Positions 43,967-53,485 of a DNA stretch of 64,000 nucleotides are shown here, one piece after another. The stretch spans positions 310,001-374,000 of the forward strand of contig JAQXDE010000066.1 of NCBI GenBank assembly GCA_029251525.1, in the 5' to 3' direction. Position numbers and translations under genes: made by a program. The DNA comes from Saprospiraceae bacterium. Lineage in GTDB: Bacteria > Bacteroidota > Bacteroidia > Chitinophagales > Saprospiraceae. Position 1 is the first letter of the stretch. Every line of letters starts with the position of its first letter. Under the pieces are notes generated by a model. That model did not search any database, was not told the DNA's origin, and saw nothing but the letters and a program-made list of their open reading frames with translations.

Positions 43967-44668
43967 ATGAAAAATCTAACGCTCTTTTCTTCACTTCTAT
44001 TGAATATCCTACTCATTTGTGGATTTTTTTTTATTGTTAATTCTTTGGGTGGTTTTTCCTACCTAATAGCAAAAATGCAAACTAAGAATTCAGCAGGAGC
44101 TTATGAACATCGAAAAAATCATTTTAAACAATTACCTATACAAAAAGATGCGATTGTGATGTTGGGTAATAGTTTGATCCAAAGTTGTGAGTGGAGTGAA
44201 TTATTGAATAATCCAAAAATAGTGAATAGAGGTATTGCTGGGGATATGACGGGAGGGATTCTATTGAGGTTAGACGAAATTACTAAACACAATCCAGCTA
44301 AGATTTTTTTAATGATTGGAGTTAATGATATAAATGTTCATTCAAATGATGAAATAATAAAAAACTACAGAGCAATTGTTGCAAAAATTTTAATGAAAAC
44401 TCCTTCAACAAAATTGTACCTCCAAAGCATATTACCCGTTAATAATAAGGTTCGAAATAGTGGTAAAAGTAATTCAGATATTATTTTTCTAAATAAGAAA
44501 ATTGAAAATATTGCTGCTGAGAATAAACTAGTTTTTCTTAACCTACATTCTTTATTTCTAGATAAAGATGGACTATTAGATTCAAGTATAACACAAGATG
44601 GAATTCATTTAGATGGAAATGGATATTTAATCTGGAAAATAGAATTACAAAAACATTTAGATTTGTAA
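43967..44668 (+). CDS. SGNH/GDSL-family esterase, exported
   Basis: A 233-residue protein with an N-terminal signal anchor (SLLLNILLICGFFFIVNSLGG). Block I reads VMLGNSLIQ (GNS instead of GDS, nucleophile Ser kept), block II NRGIAGDMTGG, block III MIGVNDINVH, and block V DGIHLDGNGY with the catalytic Asp-His. Such enzymes remove or transfer acyl groups on glycans. In this locus, next to an MBOAT acyltransferase, a role in polysaccharide O-acetyl processing is inferred. Confidence 0.88.
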   Translation: MKNLTLFSSLLLNILLICGFFFIVNSLGGFSYLIAKMQTKNSAGAYEHRKNHFKQLPIQKDAIVMLGNSLIQSCEWSELLNNPKIVNRGIAGDMTGGILLRLDEITKHNPAKIFLMIGVNDINVHSNDEIIKNYRAIVAKILMKTPSTKLYLQSILPVNNKVRNSGKSNSDIIFLNKKIENIAAENKLVFLNLHSLFLDKDGLLDSSITQDGIHLDGNGYLIWKIELQKHLDL

Positions 44669-44692
44669 AGAAAAATTAATATCTAATAATAA

Positions 44693-46276
44693 ATGATTTT
44701 CAATAGTCTTCCTTTTTTTATTTTCATTGGGGTTTTTTTGCCTTTGTATTTTACATTAAAAAGTAAAGCAAGACTATTGTTATGTTTGATTGGTAGTTAC
44801 TTTTTTTATGGTTGGTGGGACTATCGATTTTTAAGTTTGGTGATGTTTTCAACTTTGATCGATTATGTTGTTGGATTGAAATTGGATAAAGAAGAGAAGG
44901 GCAGCAAACGAAAGCGATTGATGCTAATAAGTATATTGGCCAATTTAGGATTTTTGGGGTTTTTCAAATATTTTAATTTTTTCCAAGAATCATTTATTTC
45001 CATTTTAAATGATATGGGAATGCAAGCACATCCTGCCACTTTGAAAATTTTACTTCCTGTTGGAATATCGTTTTATACATTTCAGTCGATGAGTTATACG
45101 ATTGATGTGTATTGGAGGAAGATAAAAGTAGAAAAAGACCTTATTCGTTTTGCAACTTTTATTTCATTTTTTCCTCAGTTGGTTGCTGGCCCAATTGTTA
45201 GAGCTAGAGACTTTTTACCTCAATTTCAAAAGGATAGAACTTTTTTATGGGATAGATTAATTTCTGGAACAGGTCAGGTACTATGGGGTTTTTTTAAAAA
45301 GGTCGCCATTGCAGATTCTTTGGCACCATATGTTGATCAATGTTTTCAATCACCTGAGGGATTCTCGTCTTCACATTTATTGATTGGCATTGTTTTTTAT
45401 TCTTTCCAAATTTATTGTGATTTTAGCGGCTACTCTGACATTGCTATTGGATTAGCCAGGGTAATGGGTTTTGATTTTCCACATAATTTCCGGACTCCTT
45501 ATTTCTCCAGAAATTTTAGTGAGTTTTGGCAACGCTGGCATATTTCATTATCAAGTTGGTTGAAAGATTATTTATATATTCCATTAGGAGGAAATCGAGG
45601 GGGAAGTTTTGGTTCTGTATTTTTTATCGTTTTACCTTTGTTTTTACTGAGTATTTTCTGGTCAGATAGTATACAGACAACGCTAATTTATTTGAGTATT
45701 TTGGTGATAGTAAGCATTATTACGGCATATCATATGCGAAAATCTGAGGCTAATATGGTTAAAGGATTTACTTACATGAATAATATGGTGACGATGTTGC
45801 TAGGTGGTTTGTGGCATGGAGCTAGTTGGGTGTTTTATTTTTGGGGATTTTTGCATGGGACGTATTTAATTATTCAAAGATTTTTAGGAAAGCCATTTGG
45901 TCACTTGATGACGGCATTTCGTTTTCCAAAACCTTTACAACAAGCAATAGATATTTTGATTGTCTATTTTTTCACTTGTTTGGCCTGGGTGTTTTTCCGA
46001 GCGCCAGATTTTGATGTGGCTATAACTTATATTCAAGGTATTGCTTCATTGGAGAGTTTCACTATCACAAGCATCGTCAATAAGTTTTTGGTACTCAAAG
46101 GATTTATATTAATAGGCATGTTATTATTTGTTGAGATCTCAGATTTTAAATTTAATTATAGTCAACTGATTCAAAAAAGCCCTACTTTTAGAGTAATGAG
46201 CTTTGTTATTTTGTTATGGATTATTGCATTTTTTGGATCGTTTGGGGCGAATGCATTTATTTATTTTCAGTTTTAA
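44693..46276 (+). CDS. MBOAT-family membrane O-acyltransferase (AlgI-like)
   Basis: A 527-residue polytopic membrane protein. AlgI/PatA-type hallmarks: N-terminal FNSLPFFIFIGVFLPLYF, YTFQSMSYTIDVYWRK, FFPQLVAGPIVRARDFLPQF, the FWQRWHISLSSWLKDYLYIP motif and the catalytic His in LGGLWHGASWVFYFWGFLHG. These proteins bring acyl groups across the inner membrane for transfer to exported polysaccharides. The flanking SGNH-type genes are the expected partners. Strong family call; the glycan is unknown. Confidence 0.94.
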   Translation: MIFNSLPFFIFIGVFLPLYFTLKSKARLLLCLIGSYFFYGWWDYRFLSLVMFSTLIDYVVGLKLDKEEKGSKRKRLMLISILANLGFLGFFKYFNFFQESFISILNDMGMQAHPATLKILLPVGISFYTFQSMSYTIDVYWRKIKVEKDLIRFATFISFFPQLVAGPIVRARDFLPQFQKDRTFLWDRLISGTGQVLWGFFKKVAIADSLAPYVDQCFQSPEGFSSSHLLIGIVFYSFQIYCDFSGYSDIAIGLARVMGFDFPHNFRTPYFSRNFSEFWQRWHISLSSWLKDYLYIPLGGNRGGSFGSVFFIVLPLFLLSIFWSDSIQTTLIYLSILVIVSIITAYHMRKSEANMVKGFTYMNNMVTMLLGGLWHGASWVFYFWGFLHGTYLIIQRFLGKPFGHLMTAFRFPKPLQQAIDILIVYFFTCLAWVFFRAPDFDVAITYIQGIASLESFTITSIVNKFLVLKGFILIGMLLFVEISDFKFNYSQLIQKSPTFRVMSFVILLWIIAFFGSFGANAFIYFQF

Positions 46277-46299
46277 AAAAAACGTTTTAAGAAAAGAAA

Positions 46300-47184
46300 T
46301 TGAAAAAACTCACTTGGATTTTTGTAGTAATAGTGCTCTTTTTTATAGGAGATCGCTTGGGTGGATTTGTCTTAAAAAAGATGATATCCAATAGTGAATT
46401 TCGGTATTCCAAGATGTATCGAGGAGATGCAGATTGCGATATTTTATTCTTGGGAAATTCTCGTGGATTAGGTTTTTATCAACCTTATATTGAAGAGGTG
46501 ACTGGAAAGAATACTTTCAACCTAAGTTATAATGCACTCCCTATGAATCTTGGAAGAGTATTGTTCCAAGATTATTTAAAGTATAATGAAAAACCAGATT
46601 TGTTAATCGTAGATATAACGATGATGAATAGGGTTGACACGACTTTGATTTCTGGATTCAATGTTTATACGCCTTATTCTAATATTTTAAGTAATTTAAT
46701 AAAAGAGTATTCTGAAAATATTTTTCATGCAGGAAAGTTAAGTCATTTGTTTCTGTACAATAGCGAAATTTTCCAGCGAGCAATGTTTTACTATTCTAGT
46801 TCAGACAAAGATTGGATTATTGATCGAGTAATAAATGAAAATATGATTAGTGCAGTTGAAGAAGAGAAACCATTTTATGTTGGACCGTTTGACTATTCTA
46901 CAGTGGAAATGATGTTTGAGGAATTGAAAAAAACAGTTGAAATCGCAAAAGCCAATGATATTAAAATCAAATTGGTTGTAAGTCCATTTTTTCCTCCATT
47001 TGTCGAGAAAATTGTCAACTTTGAACACCTTCAAAAAAGAGTGATAATGGCGACCAATCAGCCATTCTATAATTATGCAGACGCTGTTCAAGATCCTAAA
47101 GGCTTTGGAGATTATCAGCACGTGAATATAAAAGGAGCAAAAGTGTTTATTGATAAAATGAAGGCTGATGGAATTTTTGATTAA
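46300..47184 (+). CDS. SGNH-like acyl-transfer partner of the MBOAT protein
   Basis: A 294-residue protein with an N-terminal membrane anchor (LTWIFVVIVLFFIGDRLGG). An SGNH-like fold is suggested by DILFLGNSRGLGFYQP (Ser in GNS) and a late FGDYQHVN, the DxxH pair. Proteins of this kind accompany AlgI-type MBOAT enzymes and complete the transfer to the polysaccharide in the periplasm. Start is TTG 46300, 23 bp after the MBOAT gene, with a purine-rich leader. It is the last gene of the locus. Confidence 0.8.
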   Translation: MKKLTWIFVVIVLFFIGDRLGGFVLKKMISNSEFRYSKMYRGDADCDILFLGNSRGLGFYQPYIEEVTGKNTFNLSYNALPMNLGRVLFQDYLKYNEKPDLLIVDITMMNRVDTTLISGFNVYTPYSNILSNLIKEYSENIFHAGKLSHLFLYNSEIFQRAMFYYSSSDKDWIIDRVINENMISAVEEEKPFYVGPFDYSTVEMMFEELKKTVEIAKANDIKIKLVVSPFFPPFVEKIVNFEHLQKRVIMATNQPFYNYADAVQDPKGFGDYQHVNIKGAKVFIDKMKADGIFD

Positions 47185-47326
47185 AAAAAATATTCTAGTC
47201 TGACCTCATTCAACACTTTGTTTTGTTCTGTAAAAATTTAGTTGCTGGATTTTTGGAAGATTATTCAATGAATCAACTAAAAATTATTTACAGATTGCTT
47301 TTAAAGTAAAGCTTCGTCTAGTGATT

Positions 47327-49543
47327 TTATCTTATAGTAGTTTCCATTTTCTTTCTTTTGGTTTTATCACGCAATACGATTTCGTAATCACCATTTGGTA
47401 AGATCATAGGAGTAACATCATGATTATCAGACAATTCTATTACGTCGATAGGAATTGCCTTGTTGACATCTTCTCCTTTTTTATAAGCCATGACCAAGCA
47501 AGGATAACTCATATTAAATTTATCAATATTTAGTTGAGAAAGTCTTCGTACTCCTGTTTTTGATAAATAATTAGGACGGTTATTAGGGAAAGTATTTCTT
47601 GGGTGAAAAACGTGAATATCGTGGGTTTGGACTGCTTGCTTTTGCTCTCTTTCGTATGGTACTAAAATGATATTTCTTTTTTGGAGGATGGTTGGCTTGG
47701 AGATATTCATCCTTTTTAAAATTGGATTTTGTGAACCTCTGCAAGGATCATAAATATTGGTTTGACCAATGCTCAGCAAATTAATTTGAGAATATCTTTT
47801 CAACCAATTGGCAATGGTAGATGGATTTCCACTTTTAGTTTCAGTAATGTCATTCGTTATTAACAATATTTTTGCATTTTTTTCTTTTTTCAAAATTCGA
47901 TTGATATTCATAGCGCCGGCCCAGTATACTGCAGCTTCTTCCTTCGATTGATTTCCAGAGTTGAATTTTTGTTTTTTTAGAATGGTCATTGCTTTTTGCA
48001 ATTGACTTTCGCTAGGAGAGAGACTGAAAAATTGGAAGCCAGCTAGTTGTCCTTGACGAATTATTTCCCCAAAAATTGGTTGCTGAAATACGTCCCCATT
48101 TTCCAAAGTAGGATAGCCCAAATCTAAAATAGAATTGATGTTTTTTATTTTTTCTAAACCAATATATCGAAATCCTTGTTGGTACCATTCGCCCAATAAT
48201 TCTAAAATGAACATTTGATATTCAGGATGAAGTGGAGATGTTTGAATTTGAACGACTTGAGTTTTTTTGGTTATTGACAAGATTATATTTCGAGCATCAT
48301 GTGGTTTGAATTCGCCAAAAGTATTCATTTGTTGCTGCGTTTCTCTTGACATTTTGAAAGGGTTTTGGGGAATATTATTGCAGTCCCAGGAACGTTCGTC
48401 CTTTCCGATATTTGTAAGTTTGATTGCATTATTTTTTAAATATTGAGAAAAGTCATACGCTAGATCTGCTAATATTATTCCTTGCCCAATCGTATCTTGT
48501 GACTTTGTAACTAACTCTACACGTCTATTTTTTTGTTTTCCATCATTTGTAGAATTATCTGCGACTGCTTGACTTGCACCATACCCTTCATAATATAATC
48601 TTTCTTTTTTGATGCCTTGATTGACTAAATACTCATAAACTGAATTAGCTCTGTTTTCCGAAAGTTTTTGATTGTGGTCTTTTTCTCCGTCGCTATCTGT
48701 ATAACCTTTTATTTTAATGGTCATCGAAGGATTTTTTATCATGATTTTGACCAGCTTGTCTAATTCCGTGAATGATTCACTTAACAATTTAAATTTATCA
48801 GTTTCGAAATAAATATTTTCCAAGACTATAGATGCGATAGTACCTTTTATCTTATAAGTTTTACTTGGTTCAAATTGTTTGGCCTCTTTATCAATTTTTT
48901 CAACAAAAATATCATCTAAAAAATAGTATGCTTCAATAATTTTAGAAGGATTATTTTTATCTAAAAATTGACCGATATAAATGTGTGTTGCTGTTTGATC
49001 AGCAGTAAAAGAGCCATTAATTTTCTGCCATAAATTAGCTTGTAATCGGGTTTTAGACTTTGCTGTAATTTGTGGTTTTGCTTTAATAATTTTAGTGTTG
49101 GTAAAATATAGCCTCTTGTCAAATAGTAATCCGAAATGATCATTAAAGAGAGGGGTTCCAGTTATATTTTTATTATAGGATTGAGGAGCGTTTATCCAAA
49201 ATTCTACGTAATATTTTTCTCCGACTACCAAGGGCTCTTTCAATTTTATGGAGAGGTATTCAGCCCAGTGTGCTCCTTGAACAACTGCGCCTACCATGTT
49301 TTCGCCTGTGTGAGGATTAACTAATTGAACTTTAGAGGAACGAAATCTTTTTGTGATAAAATCTGTGGAAGCTCTATTTGGAGAAACCCATCCGGGAAGA
49401 GCCCGAGTAAATTCTATTCCATCGTCAAGCATAGCTGAGGGTCTACGATTATAGGATTCGAAACTTGAATTTGGCACCAGATTTTGAGCAAGTAATGTAT
49501 TACTGAAAATTATAAATAATAAAAAAGTAAATTTTTTCTTCAT
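47327..49543 (-). CDS. OmpA-family protein with unknown C-terminal domain
   Basis: A 738-residue exported protein in three parts: signal peptide (FLLFIIFSNTLLAQ); N-terminal domain (about 20-215) starting NLVPNSSFESYNRRPSA and resembling carbohydrate-binding/jelly-roll modules; OmpA peptidoglycan-binding domain (about 235-345, IKGYTDSDGEKDHNQKLSENRA...NRRVELV). A 380-residue C-terminal domain follows. The stretch DARNIILSITKKTQVVQIQTSPLHPEYQMF, shown here in parts (DARNIILSITKK; TSPLHPEYQMF), recalls a Bacteroidota family in which an N-E-A-H-H type motif occupies this position, but here that motif is lost. The adjacent OmpA gene is a shorter paralogue. Outer-membrane/periplasmic. Confidence 0.85.
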   Translation of the reverse strand: MKKKFTFLLFIIFSNTLLAQNLVPNSSFESYNRRPSAMLDDGIEFTRALPGWVSPNRASTDFITKRFRSSKVQLVNPHTGENMVGAVVQGAHWAEYLSIKLKEPLVVGEKYYVEFWINAPQSYNKNITGTPLFNDHFGLLFDKRLYFTNTKIIKAKPQITAKSKTRLQANLWQKINGSFTADQTATHIYIGQFLDKNNPSKIIEAYYFLDDIFVEKIDKEAKQFEPSKTYKIKGTIASIVLENIYFETDKFKLLSESFTELDKLVKIMIKNPSMTIKIKGYTDSDGEKDHNQKLSENRANSVYEYLVNQGIKKERLYYEGYGASQAVADNSTNDGKQKNRRVELVTKSQDTIGQGIILADLAYDFSQYLKNNAIKLTNIGKDERSWDCNNIPQNPFKMSRETQQQMNTFGEFKPHDARNIILSITKKTQVVQIQTSPLHPEYQMFILELLGEWYQQGFRYIGLEKIKNINSILDLGYPTLENGDVFQQPIFGEIIRQGQLAGFQFFSLSPSESQLQKAMTILKKQKFNSGNQSKEEAAVYWAGAMNINRILKKEKNAKILLITNDITETKSGNPSTIANWLKRYSQINLLSIGQTNIYDPCRGSQNPILKRMNISKPTILQKRNIILVPYEREQKQAVQTHDIHVFHPRNTFPNNRPNYLSKTGVRRLSQLNIDKFNMSYPCLVMAYKKGEDVNKAIPIDVIELSDNHDVTPMILPNGDYEIVLRDKTKRKKMETTIR

Positions 49544-49695
49544 TGAATAATTCCTTTTAATAAACTAAATAAAGGCAATACAATTTTGTTATTTGGTAAC
49601 ATTGAAAATTACGAAAATAAAAAAAGTAAATTTTTTTCACATTGATAAATCCTTTTCTACTAGGTAGCAAAACCTATGCGAAACTTGTTTTTTTG

Positions 49696-49735
49696 ATCAT
49701 GGAAAAAGTTAAATAAATCAAAATTTTTCCATGAT
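49696..49735. repeat. Perfect 12-bp inverted repeat at the end of an OmpA-family gene
   Basis: ATCATGGAAAAA and TTTTTCCATGAT are separated by 16 nt; the right arm encodes the last codons of the OmpA-family protein on the minus strand. The bases after the stem on the minus strand are A-rich, so it is a hairpin at the mRNA end and not a classical terminator. Confidence 0.6.
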
Positions 49736-50917
49736 TTCAAATTCAACTCTTCGGTTTATTTGTTGACCCCCAGATGTTTCGTTGGTTGAAGTTGGTTGAC
49801 TTTCACCTTTGCCAATAGTTTTGATTCTTGAAAAGTGTATTCCATTGGAAATTAGATAGTTACCAACAGATCTAGCTCGTTTTTGGGATAGGATTTGATT
49901 GGTGATGGTATTTCCAATAGAATCTGTATGTCCTGTTATTTTAATCTTGAAATTTCGGTTAGTCATTAGATAAACGATTAAATCATCCAAAGAATTATAT
50001 GCAATTGGAAGTAAAATATCATTATTGGTTTCAAATAAAACATTGGGAAGTACATTTTTTTTTTCTTTAAAGATTATGTTTGGTTGTGGTGTTTTTTTTA
50101 TTTGAGAAATTGGATTTTTTGGAAATGAATCTAGTGGAAAGTTTTCTAACAGTATTTTTATATTTCTTACTGAGTGAGGATGTTCAGTTATGGAATGACG
50201 AACAGAATCTGCATAAATGTGATTTCGATTTTTTTTCAAATCGCATATTGAAGTTAGGTTTTCCAAAGGAGTCAAAGAGAAGTCATCGAAGTAATGATAG
50301 ACTCTTCTAATCGTTCTATCCTTTCTTTTCTTTTTTTTTAACAATGAAATTACTGTTTTGTCATCTCGTTTAAAATTACCAAGGATCATTCCTATTTCAT
50401 TGCCCGTTGCTTCATAAATTGTTTCTAGAGTAATCCATTTGTTTGGCGAAAATGGTTTAGAAAATTCAAATTTAATTTGTGGTTTCTTTTCAAAAATAGG
50501 ATCATTCTTTTTGGTAATCACTAAAGTGTCAGTCATGTAAAATCCAAAGCTATTAACAAAATAGTTTGTGCTTAAGAATTGAAATTGGAGTTTGTATCTT
50601 TTTCCTTTTTCTAATTGGCAAAGGAAAGGTACTTGAACATAGGAGCGATCCATTTTTCTACCTGTATTAAACATGCGGAGAGAAATGCAACGACTTCCTT
50701 TAGCAGGCTTCATAACTGATTCGTCTTGACGAGAAATTTTGTAATCGTAATAAAGGAATGCTTTTAGAGTGTTGGATCGCCATGCTTTTGGTGCGCATTG
50801 TTCTTGATATTTTTGGCAGGTATTTTCATCTTCCAAACTTGGATTTGGGATTAGATTTTGTCCGAAGGAAATTTGTGAGAAAGGAAGAAAATAAAAAAGG
50901 AATAATAATCTCGACAT
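49718..50917 (-). CDS. OmpA-family peptidoglycan-associated protein
   Basis: A 399-residue exported protein (signal LFYFLPFSQISFGQ). The N-terminal domain (about 20-220) starts NLIPNPSLEDENTC and is related to that of the neighbouring 738-residue protein, suggesting tandem duplication. The C-terminal OmpA domain (about 285-397) has VLFETNNDILLP, ITGHTDSIGN and the terminal QQINRRVEFEI, the Asp/Arg contacts to peptidoglycan. It probably links the outer membrane or a surface module to the cell wall. Confidence 0.88.
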   Translation of the reverse strand: MSRLLFLFYFLPFSQISFGQNLIPNPSLEDENTCQKYQEQCAPKAWRSNTLKAFLYYDYKISRQDESVMKPAKGSRCISLRMFNTGRKMDRSYVQVPFLCQLEKGKRYKLQFQFLSTNYFVNSFGFYMTDTLVITKKNDPIFEKKPQIKFEFSKPFSPNKWITLETIYEATGNEIGMILGNFKRDDKTVISLLKKKKRKDRTIRRVYHYFDDFSLTPLENLTSICDLKKNRNHIYADSVRHSITEHPHSVRNIKILLENFPLDSFPKNPISQIKKTPQPNIIFKEKKNVLPNVLFETNNDILLPIAYNSLDDLIVYLMTNRNFKIKITGHTDSIGNTITNQILSQKRARSVGNYLISNGIHFSRIKTIGKGESQPTSTNETSGGQQINRRVEFEIMEKF

Positions 50918-51408
50918 TTTTTAATTAAGTTAGGTTTTTGAAAATGATTCATATCTTTTTCTGATCTCAAAGTTAGTCAGCTCAAAGATTGACTAAAATA
51001 CATTCATTTTATCTTTTGATGTTGGTAATTTTTTATTGATTTTTTTCCTTCCGACATAAATTAAAACCAAGTTTAAAAATTAGATAAGTAAGTTGAGGTA
51101 TACAAAATATTTTATCCGTGTATGATTGGTTAGCAGAGATAGTGAAAAGTCAAGGTTATTGGCTATCCCATATAAAAGAACTTTTTTTGAAAATTTTATA
51201 GTTGGAGATTAAAATATCATTAATGTTTTGATTGATCTTAGCTTTGAAGTATACAAGGTAATTTTATTCGGTAAGTTCTTTATTCTTTTAGCATCATTAA
51301 ATAATACGATTAAGTTTTTTGTTTTTTTGAAAACTAGTAATAATTTATTTTTACCTGAAGCGTAATTTACCAAAGAACTCTTATATTTGTAAAAAAAGTA
51401 ATTTAATA
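50918..51408. other. Divergent intergenic region with a -7 element for the TMTC-like gene
   Basis: TATATTTG at 51382-51389 is a good -7 match and would start transcription about 13 nt before the downstream ATG. No -33 TTG is seen at the usual spacing. The rest is AT-rich without ORF. Confidence 0.4.
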
Positions 51409-53313
51409 ATGTCAAAAAAGAAAGATAAAAAATCAGGAAAACTTGCTTTAAAAAAAGGTGATAAAACTTCTTCTGGTTTTTCTTTAAAAAAATATTTACC
51501 ACTTGCGATTATTGTTGGACTGCTCGGTTTTGTTTTGTATGCCAACACGATTCAGCACGAGTGGGCACTTGATGATTTTTCTGTGATTAAGGAAAATTTT
51601 GTAACTCAACAAGGTTTTGCTGGAATTGGGACACATTTGACTCACAGTTATCGCTATGGATATGGAGCAGGATTTGGGACACTTTATCGACCGTTGACTC
51701 CTGTAATGTTTGCGATGGAATGGCAGATGTTTCCAGATAATCCAAATTTTATGCATTTTGTAAATGTTTTGTTTTATGCATTGACTGGAGTGCTATTGTT
51801 TTTTACTTTATCTAGAATATTTAAAAGCTATAACCTCATATTGCCTTTTACTGCTGCAGTGGTTTTTATGATTCACCCATTGCATACTGAGTCTGTGGCC
51901 AATATCAAAGGACGAGATGACATTATGGGTTTTTTCTTCTTTTTATTGGCTGTTTATTGGTTATGGGATTATTTGAGTAAGTCAAATGTGAAGTGGTTAG
52001 CCTTGTCTTTGGGTAGTTTTTTTTTAGCAATTATGGCTAAAGAAAGTTCGGTGACTTATGTGGCAGTTTTCCCTTTATTAATACATTTTTTTACTAAAAC
52101 CTCTTTAGAAAAAAACTTAAAGTTATCTGGGGGGTATTTAGCAGTGTCGTTGGTTTTTATAGCCATGTTAAGCACTATTTTGGGAAAAACAATTGGAACA
52201 GATAATACCTCTATTCTAGATAATGTTTTGGTTTCGGCAGATAATTTTGTTCAACAAAAGGCTACAGCATTTTTAATTTTAGGGCGATATTTGAAATTGT
52301 TATTTTTCCCACACCCACTTGTTTCAGATGCAGGATATTCACAAATCCCTTTGACTTCTTTTGGGGATTGGAAAGTACTCTTATCTTTTGTTATTCATGT
52401 TGGTTTAGCCGTTTGGGCAATGTTAAATATTAAGAGAAAATCAGTTTTTTCTTTTGGAATTCTGTTTTATATTCTGACTCTTTCGATTACTTCCAATTTA
52501 GTATTTAATATAGGTACCTCTTACGCTGAAAGACTGTTATATGTACCTGTGTTAGGATTTTCTATTGTAGTGGCTTACAGTTTGATGAAAATTTTCAAGT
52601 TGGAGGAAAGAAGAAGTAAGGGTTTTGGAATGGGTAGTTTTTTTAAAAAAAATATTGGTGTACTTGGATTTTTAGGAGTAGTAGTTTTTCTATTTTCGTT
52701 TAAAACAATAGATAGGAATGCGGCATGGAAAGATAGTTATACACTTTATGATACCGATATAAAGATTTCTCCTGAGTGCGGGAAATTATTGTATCACTAT
52801 AGTTTAGAGTTGTCGAAAAAAGGATTGACATTGGCTGGTGACGATCAATCAGAGATGATGAATAAAGCTAAAACGGTTTTGGAGAAAGCGATCGAAGTTT
52901 ATCCAAAGTATTCAGATGCACATGCAAGACTAGGATGGTGGTTTAATAAAGCTGGGTTTAATGATAAGGCAGAAGAACATTATAACTTGGCAATACAGTA
53001 CAATCAGAGTAATGCAAAAGCTTATAATAATTTAGGTGTCATCTATTTTGAAAAGAGTGCTGCAGAAAGAGCTAAAGGAAATTTAGTAGGTGCAAAGGCA
53101 GAATTACAAAAGGCCAAAGGAGTCTATGAAAAAGCAGTTGAGAAAAATCCAAGATATGTGGATGGATGGCAAAATCTGGGAGTGATATATGCAATGCAAA
53201 AACAGTTTCCTGATGCAATAAAGTATTTTGAAAAGGCTAAAGAGTTTGCTATTGATGTTAAGCAGGTTGAAACTTTGAATAATTATCTAGATAGCGCTCG
53301 GCAGGGCAAGTAA
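51409..53313 (+). CDS. TMTC-like polytopic membrane protein with C-terminal TPRs
   Basis: A 634-residue inner-membrane protein: a Lys-rich cytoplasmic start, about ten membrane helices (30-420), and TPR repeats (about 450-630: AKTVLEKAIEVYPKYSDAHARLG, AEEHYNLAIQYN, VDGWQNLGVIYAM). The first loop carries the EWALDDFSVIKEN acidic pair and later HPLHTESVANIKGRDD, both conserved in TMTC/GT-C glycosyltransferase-like proteins, which use a lipid-linked sugar. Glycosylation of exported proteins is possible but not shown. It is divergent from the OmpA genes and monocistronic. Confidence 0.85.
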   Translation: MSKKKDKKSGKLALKKGDKTSSGFSLKKYLPLAIIVGLLGFVLYANTIQHEWALDDFSVIKENFVTQQGFAGIGTHLTHSYRYGYGAGFGTLYRPLTPVMFAMEWQMFPDNPNFMHFVNVLFYALTGVLLFFTLSRIFKSYNLILPFTAAVVFMIHPLHTESVANIKGRDDIMGFFFFLLAVYWLWDYLSKSNVKWLALSLGSFFLAIMAKESSVTYVAVFPLLIHFFTKTSLEKNLKLSGGYLAVSLVFIAMLSTILGKTIGTDNTSILDNVLVSADNFVQQKATAFLILGRYLKLLFFPHPLVSDAGYSQIPLTSFGDWKVLLSFVIHVGLAVWAMLNIKRKSVFSFGILFYILTLSITSNLVFNIGTSYAERLLYVPVLGFSIVVAYSLMKIFKLEERRSKGFGMGSFFKKNIGVLGFLGVVVFLFSFKTIDRNAAWKDSYTLYDTDIKISPECGKLLYHYSLELSKKGLTLAGDDQSEMMNKAKTVLEKAIEVYPKYSDAHARLGWWFNKAGFNDKAEEHYNLAIQYNQSNAKAYNNLGVIYFEKSAAERAKGNLVGAKAELQKAKGVYEKAVEKNPRYVDGWQNLGVIYAMQKQFPDAIKYFEKAKEFAIDVKQVETLNNYLDSARQGK

Positions 53314-53485
53314 GTTTTTTTATTTTGGGATATATTTTATGGTTTTCTTTAGGGATGAATATTGAAGAAGAATAAAAAATTATTTCATTAGCATTAATTT
53401 ATCAATCATTAATATCTCCCTTCATTTCAGGTTGTAATTTACTTACTTATTAAATCTAGATTTTATCGAGAAAAATTAAATAGCA

